A DNA stretch of 64,000 nt from Megalobrama amblycephala (Eukaryota > Chordata > Actinopteri > Cypriniformes > Xenocyprididae), in NCBI RefSeq assembly GCF_018812025.1, contig NC_063049.1, forward strand, positions 6,671,513-6,735,512. The letters are read 5' to 3'. Below the pieces are notes generated by a model, which was not told the DNA's origin, ran no database searches, and saw nothing but the letters and a program-made list of their open reading frames with translations. Made by a program: the position numbers and the translations under genes. Below, piece by piece: positions 1 through 11,090 of the stretch; position 1 is the first letter of the stretch; the number at the start of each line of letters is the position of its first letter.

Positions 1-204
1 TTGAAGACTGCTTTAATGCAATCACAATAAATGATAACTGGAGCTTTCACACTTCAAAAATACAAAAAAAGCACAATAAAACCATAAACTGGTACATACA
101 ACTAGTTCACTATCCTCCAGTTCTTCTGAAACCATCCAATTGTTAGGGTTCATTTGTTTTGGTTTTGGGTGGATTGTGTTTAATTCAGTTTCCTTAGTTT
201 CTAT

Positions 205-731
205 TAAGGCTTGTTCACACTGTGCGATTTTGGCCAAGATTTGGTCGTCTGAGACAATTTTTTTAAATCCTAGAAGATTCCTATAATCCTAGTCTAAAAT
301 CTGTAGTCTTTGATCTCTAGTTTGACATGCTCACCGACAGCCGATTAATGACCAAATTTTTCCTCAGACGAAATTCTGGCAGTGTCAGAAGATTTGGCGC
401 ACAGTCCTGCAGTGTGACTTCTCCTACGACAAATGTCAAATTATCTTAGTTTTTCAAGACAAGTCATGATCAAAATTAACGATAGAGATGCCTTTTTAGC
501 CACAATTTCAGTCCCGTGTGAAATGCAGCTCACTGTCAACGAACGTGTATGAGTTGATGAAGTAAAACTCGGAAAAGTTTTCATGCACACGTCTGTTTTT
601 AACGCGTATTGACTGTTGTACAATCTGACATAAATGACAGCTGAGATCCCACAGTGTGACATGAGGATCATGTTCGTACATTCTGACAAGTAACCATCGT
701 AAAGGACTATTATAAAGTGTGCACCCGGCTT
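205..731. repeat. DNA-transposon-like interspersed repeat
   Basis: Both ends carry a related motif (CACACTGTGCGATTTTGG on the left, a GGGTGCACACTTT-like end on the right when read inverted). The left motif, with a Ctgtagtctttgatc block downstream, recurs at 43768-43900 just after the ACTR5 gene, which shows it is a dispersed repeat. No target duplication was found. The open frames across it are not protein-like. It lies downstream of the last visible MS4A exon, where the missing MS4A exon(s) would otherwise be expected or further left. Confidence 0.4.
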
Positions 732-734
732 TAG

Positions 735-964
735 TTAACTTGGTTATTCATTGTTTGATCATTATTTGCACCTGATTGTTCATTTTGTTAAGTTTGTATT
801 TAAGGCCTGTGTTTCTTAATGTTCACAGTCAGTTCTTGTCGTGTGTATAGCGGTTGTCACGTCTCATGTTCTGGGGGTTGTTTTTTTTTTTTTTTTTTTT
901 TAAATAAAGATCCACACTGCTGTGAATAGATTTTTTCTCACATCTTATTCAACCGAACGTGACA
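735..964 (+). repeat. Partial LTR-like fragment
   Basis: The stretch has the composition of the 3' part of the small LTRs seen elsewhere in the window: a T-rich tract, an AATAAA signal near 902, and a terminal CGTGACA like the ends of the solo LTRs at 48264 and 50132. A 5' TG end and a target duplication were not found, so this is tentative. Confidence 0.3.
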
Positions 965-1113
965 TCGATAGCTTTGTGTGGGGAACAAACTGAAGTTTAA
1001 GGATGTCACGATTTTCAATGATTAGATTTGAAAGTAAATTATGGCAGAATTTTAATTTTTTTGGGTGATTAATGAACATTAAAACAAGATATCAGACATT
1101 GTACATTTAGTAC

Positions 1114-4100
1114 CTCAAAATATATACAGAAGTCACTTTCAGAGTCACTATATGAATCGTAGCAACTTGGATATCCCCTTGGATCGACTCCTATCTGTAT
1201 GCCCATCAGAAGAACGGCTATCGCTGAAGTTATGGCACTGATCACATTCATTCCAAGAGAGGCTTTCACCTACAGGGAGAAAAACTTTTTAAGTGAAAGG
1301 AATAGTAATGATGAACACTAGTCCTAAACTCTGTTTTTAACTATCTAAAGTAATGAGTCAGATATCTTGATCTGTGATTGGTAAAAGGATGAATGTCTCA
1401 GTTTGTTGCTCACTGGCTGTAATTGTACTAGCATGTCTTTCAGTCCCATTTTATATTAAGTGGTAAAGTACTATGTACTAACACATAACAGGATCAGGTG
1501 TGTTTAACACCCCAAAGGGTCCAATCCTGCTCCTGCAGGGCCACTATCCAGCAGAATTTAGTTCCAATCCTAATTAACACCTGAACTAATCAAGGTCTTA
1601 AGGGGTTACTAGAAACGGTAACACTTTACAATAACAGTACATGAATAACCATGAACTAATACCTGAATTAATAGTTACTTCAACATGAACTCATGATTAG
1701 TTAAGATATGAACTAATCATGAACTAACGAAGAGTTATCCTTAACTACGACCGGAGTCATAAGGAATCATGCATGGAAACAGAAGCCTTAACTACGCGTT
1801 AATACGTTTGATAATTAATGCATTAATTAACATTTAGGGTAAACAAAATCAAACAGTCTCTATAAGAAGGAATAATACATATTTGGACTTTGAAATAAAT
1901 TTAAACAATTTATTATTGTCAGAATTTAAACTACTGACATCAGCAGCTTCATTATAAACATTACTGAAAGGCACAGGATTAGTTTGTAATTATTTTCACT
2001 GACCCTCCTTATCAAACATATAAAATACTAAATACACTAATAATTTATCTTAAAAGGTCTTATTATGTTTTGTGACATTCTTTCCTATCAAACTAAACTA
2101 CTGTGACTTACATCAGTTCCTGAGGAATCGGTTCCCCAAAAAATAACCAAACAGGAAACATGAACTAAGGTTAGGGAGCGTTTGCTGGATTCAGATTCAG
2201 AAGTTCTCTCTCCATCCAGACGCAGGCCGTGATCATACTGTACCTCCATTCTCTGTCTTTTTGAAAAGTCACACAACATCACTTAACTGGGCTGAATACT
2301 TATATAGTTGTGTTAGTACATGTGTATTTGATAGTAAGTTAATGATAATCATGAGCTGAATTTGGTAAGTAGTTAACAGTGAATTAATTGTGATGTGCCC
2401 CCTCAAGTAAAGTCATGACGTAAGTATACATTAACAAACCATTAGTTGATGTCTGTATATGGTTAGTTAATAATGAGTTATTTATGATTGTGCCCCCTCA
2501 AGTAAAGTCATGACACGATGCACTTACAAATCATTAACTAATATATGAATAAACACTAAGAGTGCCATCCTTATTCCTTTACACCCCGGTACAAAAAAAA
2601 CAAAATAAAATGTATTTGTATTTTATTTTTATTTATATAATTAAACATATATGGACTTGAAAGCAAGCCATAAACATACCTGTAAAGACACACATAAGGC
2701 ACATTTACATGTAAAATTGGGCGCGTCCACAAGCTAATGCTAATCATTTAACCCTTTCGCACGTAAGTTTTAAATATTCTGGCTGACCCCCCAGCGTGAG
2801 TTTTTTGAAGCGACAGTTATTTAGAACGTATCACTTTATGGTTTCCATGGTGACGCATCATTGCTTGTTATGTGACACACCGCAGCACTGTATGAATGAT
2901 AATCTGCTTTCATTTAATTTTTCCTTTGTTATTCAAAATATTCACAAATTTGTTGACTATAGCATGAAATATCTAATATTCCGATTGACAAATATGTGCA
3001 AGTGGATGTGTTTTGCAGTTTAAACACCTTTATAACGATCATGTTAGTTGAGCCATATGCGCGATGGGCGCCGCCATGTTAGTTTGCGCCGCACAGAGAA
3101 TCGGATCTGTTGGATTTACAACCCGTGAATTTATCCACTTCTCCCGAAATACATAAGTGAGTCGGTGAACTGGGGAAGAATAGAGTAAGCTTTAAAGTTA
3201 CTTTCACAATGTGTATCTGATATGAATAAAATGTGTCGTCTAATTATAATGGAAAGGGTTGTTATTTCTGCTTCTATAGACATCATTGTGTATTTTATAA
3301 ACTCTAAATATATTGTTTTGTTAGTATTCGTGTGTATTTAAATGTCTGAAATCTACAATAAACATTATTTGGTTGAAAACACTGCATATATGTAATTATG
3401 AAAAGCGCTGCGCGCGTCCGTCTCTGGTTTAGCGCCAGCCAAAGCGCGCACGCACATTTGAATTTGGTAGTTGATCACGCGATGCACTGAACGTTCTAAT
3501 CACACCGGTGTGATCGTACGCTCCTGGGGCCAGCCAAGACTGATCACACCGTTGTGATCGTACGTGTTAAAGGGTTAAACAACAAAAATACAAATACAGT
3601 TAATAACTGCACATAACCTCCTGAAAACCCCAATAAAACATACATGTAAATATGTCTTTAATTATTAATTCGGCTTACCAAAGCAGTCAACATTTATTAG
3701 TTTAAAATGCCAGCAACACAACAAACGCGCCAAGAGAACACCTAGCGTGCGCCACTAATGAGTGTCCCACCAGAAACAAACCCTACATACTTTAGTTCCG
3801 GGAATAAACTATGACTATTTAGCTATGACTAAATATAAATGAACAATAAAAATCAGAAAACAGTTTAGATCAAATTAAATTTATTAGTGGTAGTTAGTCT
3901 ATTTTCCACATTTGATTAGACAGATCTATGTAATTAATGGCTAAATAATCATGTGCCATTCCAATTATTTGTCACAAAGCTGCAGATGGCAGATTATGAT
4001 ATTACAGTGTAAATTATGACAGTATTAAATCACGTTTAATTCAAATTCAGAGTACTTCTTGTTTACTCTTATGGAGCCTTTTTTTTTAGTTTACCCCTAA

Positions 4101-7100
4101 ATGTTAATTAATGCATTAATTATCAAACGTGTATTAACGTGTAGTTAAGGCTTCTGTTTTCATGCATGAATCCTTATGACTCCGGTCGTAGTTAAGGATC
4201 ACTCTTCATTAGTTCATGATTAGTTCATATCTTAGTTCATGTTGAGGTAACTATTAATTCAGGTATTAGTTCATGATTATTCATGTACTGTTATTGTAAA
4301 GTGATACCCTAGAAACTTCTAGGCATGTGTTCAGAAATGTTGGAGCTAAACTCAGCAGGACATTGGCCTTCGAGCAGGACTGGACTCCCCTGTACTAACA
4401 TTTAAATGAATCATTTGATATAATGCACTTATTATGTATACAGTAAGTCTGTTTTTACATTGTACTCATATTTACAAAAATACCTGCATGTAATTACAGC
4501 TGTAATTAAACTGTTGTCTTTCACTTAACCCACTTGTAAACCTATAACCAAACCTGTCCATAATCTTACCCGTATCCCACCTCTATAACAGCAAAAGTGT
4601 TTTGCAATGTGTAGTGATATGAACTCAAGCAGTCATGTATGTATTGTTTATCATTAATATTATTAGTTGTCATTTGTTAAATATGGTTCTAACGTTAAAT
4701 GTATATGAAATATATTTGTATAGTACTGTGCAAGGATGCCAACTTGAACATCACTTAGACCTGTAAACGCTGGCGGGTGACGCTAGAGGGTGATCGTGAG
4801 CCGCAGGATATAGAGCTTCATTTATATATGAAGAAGCCACTCTGGCAGTCACTAATATACAGTTGAAGATAACTAATTCTTATCTCTGTTTATGTGTGTT
4901 TACAGGTAAGATGAGTGATGTGGCATCACAGTTTGTGTTCATAAAATGTTTATACGTTAGTTATATGTGTTAGTTTGATGAATTTGTATATTAAAGCGAT
5001 AGATTTAGCGGTTGATATGCGGCCGGCGGCGCCCGCGCCATGGATTGCGCAATCGCGGCTGGGAGGCGGCCGACCCCGCTGCGCTGGTGGAGGCCGCGCG
5101 AGACATCACGACATAATATTACTAGTGCTTAATGTCGTTAGACAATATAATTGCAATCAGTCGTTGTTATAAAAGAGTTGATATTTGTTTATTGTTATGT
5201 TTGTGTTCTATAAATCTGTCATTGGTTAGGGACAACTAAATTGCTGATAGAGATCGTTTACAACAGAGCACATAGAGAGAAATATATAGTCTACTAAAAA
5301 GGAAACAAAGTGCTTATACACCATTTGTGTATGTTTATTGAGTATTGTCTGTTTGATGTAATGTTAATGTGTTACAGACAGTATATAGCAATGTATTCTC
5401 ATTCTCTTTTGATGTATTGTCATAAGATTGTGCAAAGTGTGTTTATTGAGAGAAAGCTTCATATATTATTTTATAAATGAAGAAGCCACTCTGGCAGTCA
5501 CTAATATACAGTTGAAGATAACTAATTCTTATCTCTGTTTATTAGGGGTGTAACGATACGCTCAGGTCACGATACGGTACGTATCTCGATACGGAGTTCA
5601 CGATACGATACGTATCACGATATTTTGAACAAAATGAAACTGAAATTCAAACAAGATTTATTAAAAAAACATGAACAAATTTCAATAATTTTCCTTGTTG
5701 TACATACAAGATCACATTTCAATAAAATAAATAAATATAAAATTTTAATAAAAACCTTCTGTATTCAAATTAACAGTTGAATAGGGCTGTCTGTCACTGA
5801 AAAAAAATGTTAAATTTAACATGAACTTAGAATTATGAATAGGGGCCGTTCACATATCGCGTCTAAAAACGCGCGGAAGGAGCGGCCGCACCGCTTCTCC
5901 TTCTTTCCAAAGCGCTTGCGCTCCCGTGGCGTCGGTCGTTGCTATGCAACCATGAACTGAGCTCTCCAAGAGGATCAGGATGTTTCTGCAAAGGATAGGC
6001 TAAATGATTTCTAGCCCTTGCATTAGTTTTACTACGAGATATATTGATGGAGATAAGATATAAAAACCACCATGAACAGCTATGATCAGCTGTTCGGCTG
6101 AGCTTTTGATGTTTTGTTACGGAAAGGCCATAGCTGATCGGTTGATTCTTGTCACACGACCTGCGGTGCGCTTGCGGCATTCTGAGAAGTTGAGAATTGC
6201 ATGTGCGTCGCGACCGCGTTGATCCCATTATGAGCGCGCCTGCCGCCTGGCTACATTTGAAAATAATAACTGACTTGCACGCGGAAAAGACGCAATATGT
6301 GAACGGCCCCTAACTTAAAGCAAAGCATCGCAAGTGTCTTTTGCTTTTCTGTGAGCACAGCTGTTGCTGTGCACTGCGGTGAAAGAAAGCCACGACTTTT
6401 CTCACACGACCATGCAAGAGACTGACATGAGAAACGTTTAAACCTGCTTGCAAGATTCAATGTGTGCCCGAAACACTTACTGAACTAGAGAGCTGATTGA
6501 GACACACCATCTACGATAAATCGTTACACCCCTAATACTTATAGTAATTTAAAAATGTGGTAGCATTGGATCTGGACAGGAAGGATAACTCTGGGAGTTG
6601 GAAGGGGTGTGTCGCGATTCTGCCTTCTCACATCGCGATACAGGTTCGTGGACCTGCGTATCGCGATTTCGGTTTCATATCGCATATCGTTACAGCCCTA
6701 CTGTTTATGTGTGTTTACAGCATGTTTAAGCAATAAAACAATATATGTGCCACCAGACCTCTTCTGTGTGTGCAACAAATGCAACATGAACATGTATATT
6801 ACTTGTAAATAATGATGTACAAATAAGTAACAAAGTGACAAAAGAAGAGTTATCACCAACAGATTTCAGCACACTATAATCTACTGTATGTACATACCAC
6901 ACAGGGATGAAGTTTATTCTGTGCAGCAACAGACAGAGATCCAGCGCTGATATACTGAGAGAGAAATAAAGCACACTTCAGAGTTCATTCTGGAAATTAA
7001 AATCATAAAGCAAAACCATTAAATGAAACTTACAATGAAAGATCCCCAGTATGTTATTCCACTAATGACATAAAGAGTACCAAACTGGATGACATTTGTG

Positions 7101-7528
7101 GTGAGTACAATACCAAGTAGGAAGATCATCACTCCGATCATTATCTGGACAGTCTAGATGGCAGATATAAGACAGGAGACACAAATATAGAAGCAATGAT
7201 TTATGTACTAAAGGGAATCATCAGACCAACCTAAACTTTAATAAGGTTCTGTCATTTTAAGTGATCTGGAGGAAATTGAAAGCTAAGAATATTCACAAAA
7301 CCATGTATCATTATAATTCATCATTTAATGCATTACCCCCAGTGCCTTTGGTTGTGCTTTAAAAAATCCCTTAAGAGCCGTATTGTGATGTGCTCCTCTG
7401 GCCTCCTGTCCATCATCACAAATAACAGCATTTTGTGCCGCCTGTGGATTTACTTGGATGACAAACGTTGCTTTGTCATTTGAGATGATCCTGCTGGTTT
7501 CCATTCTAGGCAGAGTTTTGGATTTCTC
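1114..7528 (-). CDS. MS4A-type four-pass membrane protein, 5' part (copy A)
   Basis: Four coding exons read in one continuous frame on the minus strand: 7528-7337 (ATG at 7504, 56 codons), 7153-7034 (40 codons), 6954-6898 (19 codons) and 1269-1114 (52 codons). All have AG acceptors and GT donors. The second exon encodes hydrophobic segment 1 (VQIMIGVMIFLLGIVL) and most of segment 2. The third carries the family-typical SLSVAAQNKLHPC. The fourth starts VKASLGMNVISAIT (segment 3) and ends in an acidic, Tyr/Ser-rich loop. The family has four membrane spans; the fourth span and C-tail are not seen and should lie left of position 1, so the gene is partial. MS4A proteins are plasma-membrane proteins of immune cells that modulate receptor signalling; the exact role of this member is unknown. 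The third intron is about 5.6 kb, mostly nested transposons. The 5'UTR exon is probably at 12307-12390. Confidence 0.85.
1617..4308. mobile_element. Non-autonomous DNA transposon with long inverted termini (GGTAACACTTTA family)
   Basis: Starts GGTAACACTTTAC and ends in the near-complement GTGATACC; the outer 200 bp or more at each end are inverted copies of each other. A perfect 8-bp duplication CTAGAAAC flanks it (1609-1616 and 4309-4316). No transposase frame is visible inside. Sequence related to its interior recurs near 52300-52750. Elements with the same GGTAACACTTTA end occur at 18137. It is itself interrupted by a TTAA-flanked element. Confidence 0.8.
2752..3574. mobile_element. piggyBac-like MITE
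   Basis: Flanked by TTAA on both sides (2748-2751 and 3575-3578), with short inverted ends CCCTTTCGCACGTA and, on the complement of the right end, CCCTTTAACACGTA. TTAA targeting and CCC ends are the piggyBac hallmark. It carries no transposase. The right part holds two inverted-type GATCACACCG/CGGTGTGATC blocks. It is the innermost level of a three-level nest in an MS4A intron. Confidence 0.75.
4800..5542 (+). repeat. Short direct duplication with a splice-like end
   Basis: About 75 bp at 4820-4893, starting with a tatatgaagaagccactctg block and ending in tctctgtttat, recur almost exactly at 5470-5542. In the left copy the block runs on into gtgtgtttacag; in the right copy the same continuation appears only after 6700, because a hAT element was inserted at the CTGTTTAT site. 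So a local duplication of about 650 bp came first and the transposon second. Whether the block was ever an exon is unknown. Confidence 0.6.
5543..6700. mobile_element. hAT-type element (TAGGGGTGTAACGAT ends)
   Basis: Starts TAGGGGTGTAACGATA and ends TATCGTTACAGCCCTA, imperfect inverted termini, with a perfect 8-bp duplication CTGTTTAT at 5535-5542 and 6701-6708. The empty site survives in the duplicated copy at 4886-4893. A second copy of the right end lies at 6517-6533, so the interior is composite. No transposase frame is visible. Confidence 0.75.
5840..6312. mobile_element. Nested MITE (TAGGGGCCGTTCACAT ends)
   Basis: Inverted ends TAGGGGCCGTTCACATAT and ATATGTGAACGGCCCCTA bound a CpG-rich interior of 473 bp. 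It lies inside the hAT-type element at 5543-6700. The ends have hAT character, but no convincing 8-bp duplication could be identified. Open frames inside are not protein-like. Confidence 0.65.
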
Positions 7529-7612
7529 CTGCAGAAATTAAGCATTAATAATAATACTTAATAATACAGATTTCTTCTGCTTTTCATGTAAATCTGAATT
7601 TATATTTAAAGT

Positions 7613-7771
7613 ACAACCCCAATTCCAGAAGAGTTGGGACATTTTGTAAAATGCTAAAAAATTAAGAATCTGTGATTTTGTTAATTCTCTCGAACCTCTA
7701 TTTAACTGACAAAAGTACAAAGAAAAGATTTCCAATGTTTTCACTGAACAATTTTATTGTATTTTGTAAGT
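7613..7771. repeat. Left part of an interspersed DNA repeat (CCCCAATTCCAGAA family)
   Basis: The ACAACCCCAATTCCAGAAG start is a common fish interspersed repeat. The same stretch is at 15256-15414. In both units it is cut by the LTR starting TGTCACG, and part of its right half may be the decayed stretch at 20200-20480. Confidence 0.5.
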
Positions 7772-8888
7772 TGTCACGTGTGTTTTGGTTTTGTGTTCTT
7801 GTTTATGATGTCATGTCTTTTATTTTGTAGTTTGTTTCATGTTGCTTGTTTGTGTCTTCCCTTGCTCCTCATGTTCTCCCTTAGGCTATGTGTCATGTTC
7901 TCATTGGTTGGTTATGATCATGTGTTTCTGAGTTCTGTTCTGTCATTGGTTCTCTTGTTCCATGTGTCACTTCCCCATTGGCCGCAAAGACCGATCGGCG
8001 GCTGACTTGAAGCAGTGCATGCCGGTAAGAAATGTTGTCCGACTTGAGACAGCGCTGACGTCATGTGACTGTGACGTATGGCTTTAAAGTACCGTGAGAG
8101 CGATTCGAGATCAGCCGTCTGAGGCAGCCAGCGCAGTTTCTCAAGAGGAGCTGCACGAGCGCTGATGATGACACAGCTGTTTCATGATTGGCCGGATTCA
8201 CCGCATGACAACAATCACGTGTGTTTCGTGTTTATTGTCACGCCTTCAGCTCCACTAATGCTCAAAAATACTCTGTGTTCGGGCCGATTACCGAGCTCGG
8301 AGCCCTCTCCCCGGACAGCACGCCAAATACGTTTACCAATTAATTTACCTGACTTATTTGTAAGTGTGAACTCGTGAAATAACATATGCTTATGTTGAAC
8401 TTTATTCTTGTAAAAACAGACGCTGTAAGCAGTACATAAAGTTTTGAATGAAAAGGTCTCTGAAACATCAGTATATTAGTCAAATATTGCATTTATTTCA
8501 CTTCATCTGTGATAAAGTATGCAAACCGATGCAAATGCAGCGCGAGCGTCACTACGGGAAGCAGAATGTGTCCGACTTCACGTCTCCGTTTTCAGCTCCT
8601 CCCCGCCTGCACGCGGCTAATCTCGCCGATCGGTTACATCCAGCCGCAGCTGATGTCGAACACACCTATTGTCTTCCCCATGTTCCTTGGTCGTGTATTG
8701 TTATGTAACCCTGCTGTCGGTTAGTCTGCTCATGTTCAAGTCTGCTCAAGTCAAGTCTTCTGTTCAAGTCAAATCTGTTCTTCATCAAGTGTGTTCATAT
8801 CAAGCGGTTGCTTTGTTTGTTTCACACTTTTACAATAAACTGCACTTGGGTTCATCATCTCACCTTCAGTTTGGACTGGATTTTTACA
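7772..8888 (+). mobile_element. LTR of the unit A gag element, split by a 685-bp insert
   Basis: Starts TGTCACG and ends at TTTTTACA, matching the uninterrupted LTR at 15415-15882. The insert at 7982-8666 replaces about 32 bp of the LTR and is absent from unit B. AATAAA lies at 8833. The frames across this stretch are not genes; they reflect T-rich LTR sequence. Confidence 0.65.
7982..8666. repeat. CpG-rich insert in the unit A LTR
   Basis: This 685-bp stretch is missing from the paralogous LTR in unit B. It begins near GACCGATCGGCGG and ends near GCCGATCGGTTACATCC, giving short inverted CCGATCGG motifs 25-45 bp inside its limits. It holds CRE-like TGACGTCA (8047) and CACGTG (8217). No coding sequence is recognised. 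Its class is unknown; a MITE or fragment of an LTR is possible. Confidence 0.45.
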
Positions 8889-9289
8889 GAATACATGACC
8901 ACAACATGGACCTAGCAGTTTCCCGGCTCTTGAATCTTCGTCAAGAGGGAAAAGCTATTGAGGACTATGTCAGGGATTTTGTGTGTTTCATTGATCATGT
9001 GCCCTGGGACGAGACTTAAAATGGTGCTTTCAATGCGGATTGGACGATGATCTGGCTGAACTCATGCCCTCGGTAGAACACCTTTGTACATTGTCAATAT
9101 ATTGACTTTATTTTGTTTTTATGTGGATCCAGTTTCACAGTGAGTGAGGCTGAGGCATATGCCAAATATGAGGCTCTTCATGTCATGTCTGCCATGGCAG
9201 AACCTGTTCACGCCATGCTTGCCACGTCTGCTACACCAGGACCTGTCACGCTAGGACCTGTTCACGCCATGTCTGCCACGCCAGGGCCT

Positions 9290-10210
9290 TGAAGGGAGAT
9301 AATCAAAATTCCCTTGCCTCTTCACTATATATACATATATCCTTTTTTGAATGATTGACATGAATGATTATAATAAGAGTGATAATCAATATGTAACCTC
9401 TTTTATTATTAACTGATTTGAGTGATTTGTTTCATATACATCCATAGAATGATTATGTGGCTGTTGAAATGTTCTTTTCAGAAGTTCTGCTGATGTCTGT
9501 GTCCTTGTCTGTCCATTTGGAGACACTCTCACCATATGTCCAGCCATAGATCCATGTTTCTCTAACACCCTGGACAGCTAGGTCACAGAGGTCAACCCAG
9601 TAGCTGGACGTGACTTTTTCTCATTTTACAGTGTTATCCTGTCTCTATGTCCTTCTCTAAAGAATAAAGATGAATATTATACATAATTCTCTACAAAACT
9701 AGAACATGCTATCTTATGTTTTGAGAAACTTTCCTGTTTACAACCTTGGAGAAGATGTGAAGCTGTGTATCTGTGTATGTGTGCTAATAATCTGTGCAGG
9801 TCCGGACAATTGGCAGTTCAAGCTGGAGACAGAGAGACGCCACCTCACGACCCTAAAGGGACATCCAGTCCCTAAATCTAGGGGTCCCTCGTCAGATTCT
9901 TGACGCCTGGAGATACGCTTCTGACCATCTGTGGAAACTTCTAATCTTGTCTATCTTCTCTTAACCAATCAGAATCCTTTTTACCTTAGTAATGACGTAG
10001 TTAGTAGACTCTGTTAGAGTATAATTAGTGTGAAAATGTGAATGTATGCAGAGCGGCCTACGAACTCCTTGTGAGACCTGAAGCTGACTTCTGCTGATGA
10101 AACTGCAAACTATTCTCCAGTAAAATTTCTTCGATTGACTGCATCTCTGACTCCTGGTCTTTCATTCAACATATCTGGTCAAGGGTCCTAAAACTGTTCG
10201 TTCCCCAACA
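9290..10210 (+). mobile_element. Solo LTR of an endogenous retrovirus-like element
   Basis: Starts TGAAGGG and ends CCCCAACA (TG...CA), flanked by a 4-bp duplication GCCT at 9286-9289 and 10211-10214. Unit B shows the empty site (GGGCCTGCTCC near 16268). Four-bp target duplications are typical of gamma-type retroviruses. A late R/U5-like stretch (CTCCTGGTCTTTCATTC) precedes the end. It interrupts the gag-like frame, and no internal viral genes remain. Confidence 0.7.
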
Positions 10211-10387
10211 GCCTGCTCCCGCCATGCCTGCCATGCCAGGACCCATTTACAAGATGGCTGCCACTCCAGAGTCTCACCCCAAGATGGCCGCCTCTCCAGA
10301 GTGTCTAGAGGATGTAGTGTTGACCATTATGGCCACAGCAATTTTATGCGTGTGGGCGGCACACACATCTGCTCCAGCCCCAGATCA

Positions 10388-10635
10388 GCATCCAGAGGAG
10401 ACTCCAACTCCTGACCAGTGTCCAGAGGGGACACCAACCCCTGAACAGCATCCAGAGGGGGCACCAACCCCTGACTAGCGTCCAGAGGGGACTCCAACCA
10501 CTGACCAGCATCCAGAGGGGACACCAACCCCTGACCAGTGTCCAGAGGGGACTCCAACCACTGACCAGCGTCCAGAGGGGACACCAACCCCTGACCAGTG
10601 TCCAGAGGGGACTCCAACCACTGACCAGCGTCCAA
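10388..10635 (+). repeat. 30-bp coding minisatellite, about 8 units
   Basis: Eight copies of a 30-bp unit (core CCAGAGGGGACTCCAACC) encode a decapeptide repeat of the pattern PEGTPTTDQR in the gag-like tail. Unit B has only about 3 units at 16479-16570. One unit here carries GACTAG, an in-frame stop. Confidence 0.85.
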
Positions 10636-10894
10636 AGACGGCTACCATTCCTGAGCCTCATCTTGCCATGGCTACCACGCAAGAACCTCGTCTTGCCACG
10701 GCTGCCACGCCTGAGCCTCGCCACACCACGGCTGCCACACCGGAGCCTTGCCACGCCACATCTGCCATGCCAGTGCCTCGCCATCCCATGCCAGATCCCC
10801 CTCACTTCACATCTGCCCAAGTTTCCTCTAAAGATTTTTTTGGGGGGGGGGCTATAGGTACCAAGCTCCTGCGGCTGCGGAGCTTGGTCCTCCA

Positions 10895-11090
10895 GTGCAC
10901 CAGGACCCCACACTCTACGGTCCAGGTCAGCCCACTCTCCACGGCTCAGGTCCGCCCACTCTCCACGGCTCAGGTCCACCCACGCTCCACGCTCCACGGT
11001 CCAGGTCCATCCACGCTCCACGGCTCAGGTCCGCCCACTCTCCACAGCTCAGGTCCACCCACGCTCCACGGCTCAGGTCCGCCATGCCGT
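10895..11090 (+). repeat. Short tandem repeats in gag-like tail
   Basis: About ten degenerate repeats built on CTCCACGGCTCAGGTCC follow one another. The same block, with fewer units, is at 16880-16970 in unit B. The frames on both strands here are shadows of the repeats. Confidence 0.7.

Larger units (their letters stand above)
1484..4392. mobile_element. hAT-type MITE interrupted by a 2.7-kb element
   Basis: The two outer parts (1484-1608 and 4317-4392) resemble the halves of the MITE found whole at 17057-17251 and 36399-36588 (shared GTTGGAGCTAAACTCAGCAGG and related blocks). An 8-bp duplication, TACTAACA, flanks it at 1476-1483 and 4393-4400, as expected for hAT insertion. The middle is filled by the separate element at 1617-4308. 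It sits in the third intron of the MS4A gene. Confidence 0.6.

Noticed and set aside
22..237. 71-codon minus-strand frame at the left edge, considered as the last MS4A exon
   Set aside because: It has no fourth membrane span and overlaps the start of a dispersed repeat.
4975..5172. 65-codon frame over the GC-rich island
   Set aside because: Composition-driven; no homology visible and no splice context. Kept only as a composition finding.
7757..8005. 82-codon hydrophobic frame (and its twin at 15400-15633)
   Set aside because: It lies wholly in a T-rich LTR and is duplicated with it; the hydrophobicity follows from base composition.
10344..11021. 225-codon minus-strand frame rich in Trp, Gly, Arg
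   Set aside because: Shadow of the tandem repeats in the plus-strand gag-like tail; no start context and no family features.
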